Source: an uncultured Opitutia bacterium (GTDB taxonomy: Bacteria > Verrucomicrobiota > Verrucomicrobiia > Opitutales > Opitutaceae). Taken from it: DNA of 36,494 bases. The DNA is taken from the NCBI GenBank assembly GCA_903839035.1, contig CAIMAQ010000083.1, forward strand, positions 1 to 36,494. The letters are read 5' to 3'. Made by a program: the position numbers and the translations under genes. Under the pieces are notes generated by a model. That model ran no database searches. It saw only the letters and a program-made list of their open reading frames with translations, and was not told the DNA's origin. Every line of letters begins with the position of its first letter. Position 1 is the stretch's first letter. Shown one piece after another: positions 15,792-24,400 of this stretch.

Positions 15792-16577
15792 ATGCAACCC
15801 ATCCTCGACGTCACCGGCCTGCGCGTGGTCCGCGGGCGGACCACGATTTTGTCGGACGTCGCCTGGACGGTCCGCCCCGGCGAGCACTGGGTCATCCTCG
15901 GTGCCAATGGCTCGGGCAAAACCTCCCTGCTCAAGACGCTGACCGGCTTCCTCACCCCCACCGCCGGCGAGATCACCGTGCTCGGCCAGCAGTATGGCGA
16001 CAGCGACTGGCGCGCCCTGCAGCTGCACATCGGCCTAGTCACCAGCGCGTTTGCCGCCGCCATCCCGCTCGCTGAGACCGCCCTCGACACCGTCATGAGC
16101 GGCAAATTCGCCCAGCTCGACCTCTGGAAAAAAACCAGCCGCGCCGACCGCGCTGCGGCCGCGCGCCTGTTGCGGCTCGTGGGCGCGAGCAGCCTGGCCC
16201 GGCGCGAATGGGTGCACTTCTCACAGGGCGAGCGCCAGCGCGTGATCATCGCCCGGGCCCTCATGGCCCGGCCCCGCCTGCTCATCCTCGACGAACCCTG
16301 CGCCGGTCTTGATCCCGTCGCGCGCGAGCATTTCCTGAATTTCGTGGACCGGCTCGCCCGGCGGCGCGGCGCACCCGCACTCGTCCTGGTCACGCACCAC
16401 GTCGAGGAAATCACCCCGGCGTTCACCCACGCCCTGCTGTTGCGCCGGGGCCGCGTCGTGGCGGCCGGCCCGCGCGCCGCGTTGCTCACCTCGGCCCGGC
16501 TCTCCGCCGCCCTGGGCGCGCCACTCAAGCTCATCCGAGCCGGCCGCCGCTACCGGCTCGGCTTCGCCCGCCCGTGA
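15792..16577 (+). CDS. ABC transporter ATP-binding protein
   Basis: This 261-residue ABC ATPase has Walker A GANGSGKTS (38-46), the signature FSQGERQ (143-149, in place of LSGGQ), Walker B LLILDEP (163-169), and the H-loop histidine in LVTHHVEEI. The HHVEEI ending and the overall layout recall stand-alone ATPases of the YlmA/ModF type that act with metal or molybdate transport. The ATG at 15792 is chosen because the domain starts there. No permease or binding protein is next to it; instead its stop overlaps the GTG start of a CaCA exchanger by four bases, so the two are coupled. Any functional partnership between them is inference. Confidence 0.9.
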   Translation: MQPILDVTGLRVVRGRTTILSDVAWTVRPGEHWVILGANGSGKTSLLKTLTGFLTPTAGEITVLGQQYGDSDWRALQLHIGLVTSAFAAAIPLAETALDTVMSGKFAQLDLWKKTSRADRAAAARLLRLVGASSLARREWVHFSQGERQRVIIARALMARPRLLILDEPCAGLDPVAREHFLNFVDRLARRRGAPALVLVTHHVEEITPAFTHALLLRRGRVVAAGPRAALLTSARLSAALGAPLKLIRAGRRYRLGFARP

Positions 16578-17596
16578 ATCCCCTCGCCGAGTCCATTGAC
16601 GGCCTGGGGCTCACCAGCGTGTGGACCTACCTCGGGCTGTTCCTCACCGCCTCCCTGCTGATGATCTGGCGGCTCGAGGCCCTCCTCGACCACGGCCTCG
16701 AGGGCACCGCGCTCGGCACGCTCGTGATGCCTTACTGTTCCGGTTTGGGCAACCTGGTCTTCGTCGCCATCGTCGTCAGCCGCCACGGCCCGGTGCAGGA
16801 GGTCCTGACCAACTGCCTCGTCAACAATGTCACCAACCTCACCCTCATCCTCGGTCTGCCCGCGCTGTTCTGGGGGCTGAGCCTGCGGTCCGAGTCGAAG
16901 CTCAAAAAGAAACGGGGCGCCCGGGCCGCCAAGGGCACGGCCTCCGCCGAGACCGAGCAGAAAATCAACCGCCTCTCGCTGCTGCTCACCCTCGCCGCCG
17001 TGGTCTTTTTCAGCGGTGTCACCTGGGCGCTCGGCGCCGACGGCCGGCTCGACGCCACCGACGGGCTCGTCCTCATCGCCCTGTTCCTTTTCTGGCAGTG
17101 CTTCCAGGTGTTCGATGTCCTCAAGCACAACGTCCGCCAGCGGAAATCCTTCGGCCCGCTCTTCTACCTCGACCTGTTCATCGTCCTGGTCGCGGCCTAC
17201 GGGATCTACGCCAGCACCGACTGGCTCGTGGACTGGATCTCGGCGCAAAAGGGCGGCTTCATCAGCGCCGCCCACCTCGGCTGGCTGAGCGGCTGGCTCA
17301 TGGTCGTGCCCAACGCCCTGCTCGCGTTCTACTACGCCGCCAAGCGCCGCGCCGACATCGCCTACGCCTCGCAGGTCGGCGACGGCCATATCTGCATCCC
17401 GCTCTGCATCGGGCTCTGCGCGCTGGTCCAGCCGCTGCCCGTGCCGAATTTCTTCGAAACCGGCCTCGCCATCCTGATCGGCGCCGCCGTGCTGCACGCG
17501 GGCTGCGTGCTGTTTGCCGGCGGCCTGCCGCGCTGGATGGGATGGCCGCTCCTCACCGCCTACGGGTGGTTCGTGGCCACGGGGCTGATGGGCTGA
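16574..17596 (+). CDS. CaCA-type sodium/calcium exchanger family protein
   Basis: This 340-residue integral membrane protein has about ten hydrophobic segments. Two alpha-repeat-like stretches of the cation/Ca2+ exchanger superfamily can be seen: GTLVMPYCSGLGNLVFVAIV with LTNCLVNNVTNLTLILGLPA in the first half, and QVGDGHICIPLCIGLCALV in the second. A charged cytoplasmic loop (SESKLKKKRGARAAKGTASA) separates the halves. It probably exchanges a cation for protons or sodium across the inner membrane. Some of the usual acidic ion-binding residues seem replaced (NNVTN), so the ion is uncertain. The start is a GTG overlapping the stop of the ABC ATPase. Confidence 0.8.
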   Translation: MNPLAESIDGLGLTSVWTYLGLFLTASLLMIWRLEALLDHGLEGTALGTLVMPYCSGLGNLVFVAIVVSRHGPVQEVLTNCLVNNVTNLTLILGLPALFWGLSLRSESKLKKKRGARAAKGTASAETEQKINRLSLLLTLAAVVFFSGVTWALGADGRLDATDGLVLIALFLFWQCFQVFDVLKHNVRQRKSFGPLFYLDLFIVLVAAYGIYASTDWLVDWISAQKGGFISAAHLGWLSGWLMVVPNALLAFYYAAKRRADIAYASQVGDGHICIPLCIGLCALVQPLPVPNFFETGLAILIGAAVLHAGCVLFAGGLPRWMGWPLLTAYGWFVATGLMG

Positions 17597-17776
17597 GCGG
17601 GCCCACACCCGCGCCGGGGGACATCAGCGTGGGTTATCCGCCTCAGCGGCCCGGCTCAATACGTGCCGCGGCGGCCATTTCCTGCGGGCCTTCCACTCGG
17701 GAAGCAGGTTGGCTGCGAACGTCAGTCTGCGCCCAGCCGGTCTGCCTTTCTCCCCCTGTTGTCCGAACCCTCCCCG

Positions 17777-18862
17777 ATGAACTCCAAAGAACGCGTTCTC
17801 ACGGCCCTGGCCTGCCAACAGCCGGACCGCGTGCCCATCGACTACTTTGCCAACGAGGACATCGACCGCCGGTTGAAAGGGCACTTCGGCCTGAAGCCCA
17901 CGGATGACGAGGGGCTCCGGCAGGCCCTGCATGTCGACTTCCGCGGCCTCTGGGCCCCGTACACCGGACCCAAGCTCCACGCGGACATTCCCGAGCGCGG
18001 GGTGAAGGTGGACGACTGGGGCATCCACCGGATGTGGGTGGAACACGCCTCGGGCGGTTACTGGGATTTCTGCGACTTTCCGCTGCAGGAGGCGACCGAG
18101 GAGCAGGTCGCAGCCTGGCCCATGCCCTCACCCGACGATTTCGACTACTCCGCGATTTACGACCAGTGCCGGCAATACGCCCAGTTTGGCGTCTTCGCAG
18201 GCAACGCGGGTCTGCCCGATGTCATCAACGGCAACGGCATGCTTCGCTCCATGGAGCAGACGCTCGTGGACCTGATCACCGACGATCCGGCCGGGCTGCT
18301 GCTGACGCGACGCCGGTTCGAAATCCAATTCGAGATTTTGCGCCGGACACTCGAGGCCGCGAAGGGCGGCATCGACTTCGTCTGGCTGGGCGAGGATCTC
18401 GGCACGCAGATCGGGCCCACGATCAGCCCCGAGCTGTACCGCCGGCATATCCGGCCATTGCACCAGCAGTTCACCGATCTGGCCAAGTCGTACGGCCTGC
18501 CCGCCATGATCCACTGCTGCGGCTCGAGCAGCTGGGCGTTCGAGGACTTCATCGCGGTCGGCATCAAGGCCGTCGACACCCTGCAGCCCGAGGCGAAAAA
18601 CATGGATCCCGCCTACCTCAAGGCGCACTTCGGCGGCCGGCTGGCGTTCCACGGCTGCATCAGCACGGCCGGCCCGGTGGCGGCGGGCACGGCGGAAGAA
18701 ACCGCGGCGTATTGCCGGCGGACACTCGAGATCATGATGCCGGGCGGCGGCTACTGTTTCTCCCCGACGCACCAGCTGCAGGACAACTCGCCGACCGAGA
18801 ACGTCGTGGCGATGTATGCCACGGCCCAAGAGTGCGGCGGGTACGGTCCCGCGGCGCGCTAG
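17777..18862 (+). CDS. URO-D superfamily protein (MtaA/CmuA-like)
   Basis: This 361-residue protein belongs to the uroporphyrinogen decarboxylase superfamily, not to HemE itself. The opening MNSKERVLTALACQQPDRVP is typical of the branch that includes cobamide-dependent methyltransferases (MtaA, CmuA) and many uncharacterised catabolic proteins. Later marks are FVWLGEDLGTQIGPTISPELY, MIHCCGSSSWAFEDFIAVGI (with a candidate zinc-binding His/Cys pair) and FHGCISTAGPV. The HemE signature for porphyrin binding is absent. The ATG at 17777 is chosen because the family starts MxxKERVLxAL; the frame is open 38 codons further upstream. A related gene follows convergently (18859-20037), overlapping by four bases. 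The substrate is unknown. Confidence 0.88.
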   Translation: MNSKERVLTALACQQPDRVPIDYFANEDIDRRLKGHFGLKPTDDEGLRQALHVDFRGLWAPYTGPKLHADIPERGVKVDDWGIHRMWVEHASGGYWDFCDFPLQEATEEQVAAWPMPSPDDFDYSAIYDQCRQYAQFGVFAGNAGLPDVINGNGMLRSMEQTLVDLITDDPAGLLLTRRRFEIQFEILRRTLEAAKGGIDFVWLGEDLGTQIGPTISPELYRRHIRPLHQQFTDLAKSYGLPAMIHCCGSSSWAFEDFIAVGIKAVDTLQPEAKNMDPAYLKAHFGGRLAFHGCISTAGPVAAGTAEETAAYCRRTLEIMMPGGGYCFSPTHQLQDNSPTENVVAMYATAQECGGYGPAAR

Positions 18863-20037
18863 GCCGGCACTGCGTTCTCCTCGTAGGTGCAGTGGCGCGC
18901 CTCGTCCGCGAAGGCCTCGAGCAGGCGGGTGTCCGCCGCGAAGAACTGGTCCGAGGGACACAGGATGTAACCGCCGTCACGACCGGCTTCGTCAAAACAC
19001 CGCCGCACTTCCCGCCGGGTCTCCTCCGGGCTGCAACCCACGAAATGGTGGTACTGGTCAAAGCCGCCGATCATGCAGATGTCGCGCGGTATCCGCCGGC
19101 GCGCCTCAGCCAGATCGGTGTCACCGCCCATGGCAGGCGGCGTGAACGTCTCCATGGCGTCGGGTTTCATGGCGGCAATGCGCTCGAGCAGCGGCATCAT
19201 CCCGCCGCAGGTGTGGTAGGCGATGCGCTGGCCGCGCCGGTGGGCGATGCGGATCAGCTCCGCGTCATACGGGGCCACGAACTCATCGAAGATTTTCGGG
19301 GAGATAACCGATGACGACGCGCTGCCGCCGCCCAGTTCGAGCAGGTCGAAGCGCGCCCCCGCCATGGAATCGAGGTAGGTTTTCTTCCGCCGCTGCAGGA
19401 TGCCCAGGAATTCGTGCACCCAGGCCGGATCGTCGAACGTCGCCATGATCATCTCCTCGGTGCCCGCGAGGCACGTGGCGTCCTGCCATGTGCCCGGCTG
19501 GCCGAAGATGTCGAAACAGCAGACGTACGACCGCACCAGGCCGCGCTCGCCGAACTGCTCGGCGGCCCGGTTGACGGTCGCGACGTCGCACAGCGGGGCG
19601 GTGCAGAATTCGCCGATGAGATCAATGTCGCGCCGTTCCTTCACCAGCGGCTCAACCACCCACGCGCTATAGCGGTCAGACTCCAGCACCATGCTCAGCG
19701 TGCCCTTGGGGGTGACAAAGCTCCAGCGGGTGGCTGGGTACTGGCGGCCGGAGATTTTCTCGCTGCGCACCCGCCACTGGTCACTGGCCACGCGGCGGCT
19801 CTCCAGAAAGCCAATCGGCCCCTGGTCCGGATCATGGTACTGGCCGAGGGCGGGGTCGGGCAGGTGCGGCGCCAGGTAGAGAATCGGGTCCAACCCGAAG
19901 CGGTCATAAAAATCCTGCTCCGCCAGCTGCACGACGTTTTGCAGGAAATAACCCGGAACCCAGTGAGTGGTGACGGGCAGCCGGTCCGGCCGACCGCCGG
20001 CCAGGGTCGTGAGAAACCGTTGCTTGGAGGTCATCAT
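18859..20037 (-). CDS. URO-D superfamily protein, second paralogue
   Basis: This 392-residue member of the URO-D superfamily opens MMTSKQRFLTTLAGGRPDRL. It has LLELGGGSASSSVISPKIFDEFV, IAYHTCGGMMPLLERIAAMKP (candidate zinc His/Cys) and ICMIGGFDQYHHF, ending with GGYILCPSDQFF. It is only distantly similar to the neighbour at 17777, so the pair is not a recent duplication. The genes are convergent and share four bases at their ends (stop codons interlocked). No corrinoid protein, MtrH-type or methyltransferase activation gene lies nearby. The protein is probably cytoplasmic. Function and substrate are unknown. Confidence 0.87.
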   Translation of the reverse strand: MMTSKQRFLTTLAGGRPDRLPVTTHWVPGYFLQNVVQLAEQDFYDRFGLDPILYLAPHLPDPALGQYHDPDQGPIGFLESRRVASDQWRVRSEKISGRQYPATRWSFVTPKGTLSMVLESDRYSAWVVEPLVKERRDIDLIGEFCTAPLCDVATVNRAAEQFGERGLVRSYVCCFDIFGQPGTWQDATCLAGTEEMIMATFDDPAWVHEFLGILQRRKKTYLDSMAGARFDLLELGGGSASSSVISPKIFDEFVAPYDAELIRIAHRRGQRIAYHTCGGMMPLLERIAAMKPDAMETFTPPAMGGDTDLAEARRRIPRDICMIGGFDQYHHFVGCSPEETRREVRRCFDEAGRDGGYILCPSDQFFAADTRLLEAFADEARHCTYEENAVPA

Positions 20038-20149
20038 GGGGCGGGGTGCCTTTCTGGCCGCCCCTCATTCAGTCCGGGCGGTTGACCCAGACTGGCTGTT
20101 GGGACGGCATTTGTCCATCCCCGGCCCGCCCCTGACGGAGCGGGCGACC

Positions 20150-20569
20150 CTAGACCACCAGCGGGTCGACGCGGAATTTCTCGCTCAGGTCCACAAACGC
20201 CGCCTGCGCCTTCAGCCACCGCGCATCGGCGCGGATCTCCGCCATGGATTTGGCGGTGTTGTTGCCGACCAAGTAGCTGTTGACGCCGAGCTTGAGCAGG
20301 ACGTCGTGCCGCGTGCCGTCGCCCGAGTGGGTGAACTCGAAGTCGCCCGTCTCCAGCTTCAGCCCGCTCACCTGCGCGAGCAGGGGTTTGACGTCATCCG
20401 GCAGGCTCTTGCGGAACTCCTCCACCCGCGGCCCGATGTAGGCCAGGATGCCGCTTTGTTGCGACCCCGGAGCGAGGATGACCCACTCATCGAACACCGG
20501 CGTGAAATAAAGCGCACGCATGCGTTCAAAGCTGGCGGTGATCTGTTGGCGGGCGGTCGCGAGGTCCAT
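20150..20569 (-). CDS. Hypothetical protein
   Basis: This is a 139-residue protein from an ATG at 20569 (MDLATARQQITASFERMRAL); an upstream start adding 12 residues is possible but that part overlaps the dienelactone hydrolase remnant. It is soluble and mixed alpha/beta, with FDEWVILAPGSQQSGILAYI, LETGDFEFTHSGDGTRHDVL and SEKFRVDPLVV. The WVIL and GDFEF stretches look like a conserved bacterial hypothetical family, but I cannot name it. It reads in the same direction as the pseudogene upstream and the URO-D gene downstream. Confidence 0.7.
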   Translation of the reverse strand: MDLATARQQITASFERMRALYFTPVFDEWVILAPGSQQSGILAYIGPRVEEFRKSLPDDVKPLLAQVSGLKLETGDFEFTHSGDGTRHDVLLKLGVNSYLVGNNTAKSMAEIRADARWLKAQAAFVDLSEKFRVDPLVV

Positions 20570-20624
20570 GACTGGTGAAGAAGGCAAAACTTCCGCCCGT
20601 GGCAAGCCGCCGGACGGTCCGGCC

Positions 20625-21330
20625 CGCAGGTTTTTTCATTTTTCGCGAAGATCGCGGCGAAGAAATCCTGCATATGCTGCCAGGAGCAGCGGGCGGTCGC
20701 GGCGTTGTGGCCGTTCTTGCCCTGCATCCCGGGCGCCGCCGCCAGCCGGTCGGCCGACGGGCTCGTGAAGGCGTGGATCGCATCCGTGGAGCTGATAAAC
20801 TGGTAGTCGAACTTCCCGGCATTCATCGCGGCGGTGAAGGCGTTGATGTCCTTCACCGGGACAAACCCGTCGGCGCCGCCGTTGCAGATCAGGATCTTCG
20901 CCTTGGTCTTTGCCGCGGCATCCGCCGGCACTGGGATCAGCCCGCCGTGAAAGTTCACGATGCCCGCCAACGGAGCGCCGGAATAGGCCAGCGCCGGCAC
21001 CGTCGAGCCGCCAAACAATAGCCAATGGCTGCGACCCGCGCCGGATCCACCAGCCCCGTCGCCAGCAGTTGGTCGAGCCCCGCCGGCGCCCACTGCGCCA
21101 TCAGGGGCGAACCGTAAAATTGCCCGGACCAGACCCCGGCCTGCTACGCCTCGGTCGTGCTCTGCCCGGCGCCATACATGTCGAGCGCGAACGCCACGTA
21201 GCCCAGCTTCGCCAGCTGCCGGCCGAACCGTTCCCGCAGGGCGCCGACGACCAGGACGAACTGTCCAACAGCGTCGAGGAAATCGACTGAAGCTCGCCCA
21301 CGCCGCCCGTGAGCGGCGATTCGTCGCATC
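20625..21330 (-). pseudogene. Dienelactone hydrolase family pseudogene
   Basis: Pieces of a dienelactone hydrolase can be read in two frames. One frame (upstream, about 21144-21260) gives RQLAKLGYVAFALDMYGAGQ and is then cut by an in-frame TAG right after STTEA. The other frame gives GGSTVPALAYSGAPLAGIV, KILICNGGADGFVPVKDI and DAIHAFTSPSADRL, which hold the catalytic Asp and His regions. At about 21020 the nucleophile motif GYCFGGS is broken: the bases read GGCTATTGTTTGGCGG, one T short. The N-terminus is also not readable as a normal family start. At least one stop and one frameshift, together with the missing start, make this a decayed gene. Its 3' part stays open into the next gene. Confidence 0.8.
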
Positions 21331-21340
21331 CCCGCTCCGA

Positions 21341-21369
21341 TCCAGTGTAACCCAATAGGTTACACTGGA
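21341..21369. repeat. 12-bp perfect inverted repeat after hrpA
   Basis: TCCAGTGTAACC (21341-21352) and GGTTACACTGGA (21358-21369) flank a 5-base loop. It starts 45 bases beyond the hrpA stop and could end its transcription, although there is no T-run. It could equally be an operator-like site left from the decayed gene beside it. Confidence 0.55.
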
Positions 21370-21413
21370 GGGCAGGCCTGGGTACAAAAAGAGGCGGGCA
21401 CACCGCGGCGGGA

Positions 21414-24400
21414 TTACCGGGGAAACAGTTTGTCGAGTGCCCCGAGATTCTTGAGCGGCGCGGATTTTTTCTCCCGCACCGGCGCCACGACGATCGGCTT
21501 CGCGGCGACCGCCGGTTCCTCCCGGCGCACCACCACGCCGGATTGCACCGCGGCCAGTAGCCGGTCGAGTTTCACCGCCGACACCGGTTCCGCCGTGCCG
21601 AGTTCCTGCGCAAACAGGCTCACCCGGAATTCCTCGACCAGCCAGCGCAGCGCGTCCCCACCCTCGCGGTCGCGCAGCTTGGCCGCCGCCGCCAGATACG
21701 GCGCCAACTGCGCCGTGCGCTCACCGTCCTTCGCCGAATTCTTCCGCCACCGGTCCGCGCGCAGTTTCATCGCCTTGAGGTAGCGCGGCAGTTGCGCGAG
21801 CTGCGCATAGGGAGTGGTTCGCAGGAAGTCCGTACCCAGCAGGGACCCCATGTCGCGTTCCAGCCCCGGGGGCGGCGTGGCGTGCACCAGCAACGCCTGG
21901 CGCAGCGTCAAAATTTCGCGCAAAAGGTCCGTCAACCGCGGCACCAGACCGCGCAGGTCGGCCTTCGCTCGTTCCAGCACCGTCGTGAACGCCGCCGTCG
22001 TCAGTGGCAGCACGGGGCGTTCGCAGACCCAGCGCCGGATCGACTCCAACGCCTGTGCCTGCAGCTCCTCCAACGGCAGCAGCGTTGCAGTCAGCGTGCC
22101 GAGTTCCCGCAGCGCCCGCAGGTCGCGCTCCAGCCAGCCGAGGTCGTGGCCGAGCTGACGCCCCAGCAGCGCCGCGAGCCCGTGGCGGGTCGCCGCCTGG
22201 GCTTCCTCGGGGGTTTTGAACAGACGCAGTTCAATTCCTCCGTCCGCCGGCCGGAGTCCGGGAAACGCGACGACCGGCACTCCCGCCGCGTCCGCGACCG
22301 GCACGCGTTCCGGGATATCCCCGAACGTCCAGGTGGTCTGCGCGGACATTTCCCATTTCGCCCGCGCGGTGCGCCACGCCACCGGATCCTCCCGCGCCAC
22401 GCTTGCGCTGGCGGCGCGCGACTGCAGGTGCAGCGCGGCATGAATCTCCGCCAGTTCCCGGCTGGCGCACAACTCGCGCCCGTCGGCATCGAGCACCCGG
22501 ATGCGCACGCGCAGGTGGTCGGACAGCGGCTTGTCGGCCCACTGCGCCGGATCCACCGTCACGCGAAACCGCTCCGCAATCTGCGCGGCCAGCGCCATGG
22601 TCAATGACTCCCGCCGGGCGGTGAGCCGGTCGCGCGCCGCCACCTGCGTGACCAGGCTCTTCGCCGTGTCCGCCAGCGGGACAAACGCCCGCCGCAACTC
22701 CTTCGGCAGCGCCCGCAGGTAATGCTCCACCTTCGCCTCCAGGTGGCCCGGCACTGCCCAGTCAAGCGCCGCAGGGGTGAGCAATTCCGCCTCGCGCACG
22801 CTCACATCGAGGGTCACGCCGTCGTCGGCCTGGCCGGGCTTGTAGGCATAATTGAGGGGCAGCGCGGAGTTTTCCAGCGGCAGCTCCGCCGGGAACGCCG
22901 CCACGTCATGCGCCAGTGCCTCGGGGTCGCGCAGGTCATCCGGCTCCATCATCAGGAACTTCGGCTCCTTGCCGCGCCGTTCGCGCACGAGGTCCACCAG
23001 TTCGCCGACGGAGGAGATTCCGAGGGATAATGCCGGTGAACGGTCATGGGTCATGGGTGATAGGTTGGACTTCAGCGGCTGCCTCCCCTCCCCCATCACC
23101 AATGACCCATGACCCGGCGCGCTCCGCGCGTCCGGCATCAGCTGGGCCGCATAAAACCGGTACGCGGCCTCGTCGAGGTTGAGATAACCGCTGTCCCGCG
23201 TCCGTGTGAGAATGACCTCGATCTGTTCGCGCACCCGGCGGTTGTGCGCGATGAAATCCAGCGGGAACACGATGGTGTCGTTCACGAGCCCTTCGCGGAT
23301 GAAAATCTCCGTCGCCTGCACCGGGTTGACCTTGCCGTAACTCACCGCCTTGGTCTCCAGCTCGAGCCCGTACAGCCGGGTCCGTTGCTTCACCAGCACC
23401 CGCCCGCCCTCCTCGTTCCAGAACGGCTCGCTGTGGGCCACGCGCACGAGATGCGCCCCGAGGTCCAGCGCCCACGCCGGGTCCAGCCGCGCGCAGGTCC
23501 GGGCATACAGCCGCGTCGTCTCCATGATCTCGGCAGCCATCAGCCACGCCGGGGCCTTGCTGGGACGCGGCTTCTCCTTCGGTCCCTTGGCCATGGTGGA
23601 TTTCTTCTTCGGGTCCTCCCGCACGAACAGCACCGAGCCGGGAAACAGCGTCACGCGGCGGTCATGCGTGGCTTTGTAGCCACCGTTCTCCTCGTCGCGG
23701 TGCGCGATGTTGCCCAGCAGGCCGGCGAGAATGCTGCGGTGGATCGCGCGGAACGGCGGCGTGCCATAGGCGGTCGCCGCCGCCTCGTCGGTCTTCAGCC
23801 CGGTGAACGCCGACGTGAGCTTGAATCCCTCCCGCTCCTTCAGCACGTCGAGCAGCTGCGTGTAGATGTCGCGCCACTCGCGCATCCGGGTGTAGCTCAG
23901 GAAGTGATCGCGGCAGAAGCGGCGCAGCTTCGACTGCGCCAGCGTCTCAAACTGGTCGTGATAGGTTTCCCAGATGTTGAGCAGCGTGAGAAAATCCGAG
24001 TCCGGGTGCGCAAACCGCCGGTGCGCCGCATCCGCCTGCGTCTGCTTGTCCATCGGCCGCTCGCGCGGGTCCTGGATCGACAGGCCCGCCGCAATCACGA
24101 GCACTTCGCGCACCGCCTTTTCCGTCCGCGCCTGCAGGATCATCCGGCCCACCGTCGGATCCACCGGCAGCCGCGCCAGCTCGCGGCCGACGGGAGTTAA
24201 CTCCCGGGTGAAGGGTAATGGGTGCTGGGTGCTGGGTTCGGATTTCTCCGGCCCATGACCCATGACCTCTGACCCATGACCATTAGCCTCTTCGATCGCC
24301 CCCAGCTCCTCCAGCAGCGCATAACCCGCGCGGATGGATTTTACCGCGGGCATGTTGATGAACGGAAACCGCTCGATGTCGCCCAGCCCGAAGGCCTTCA

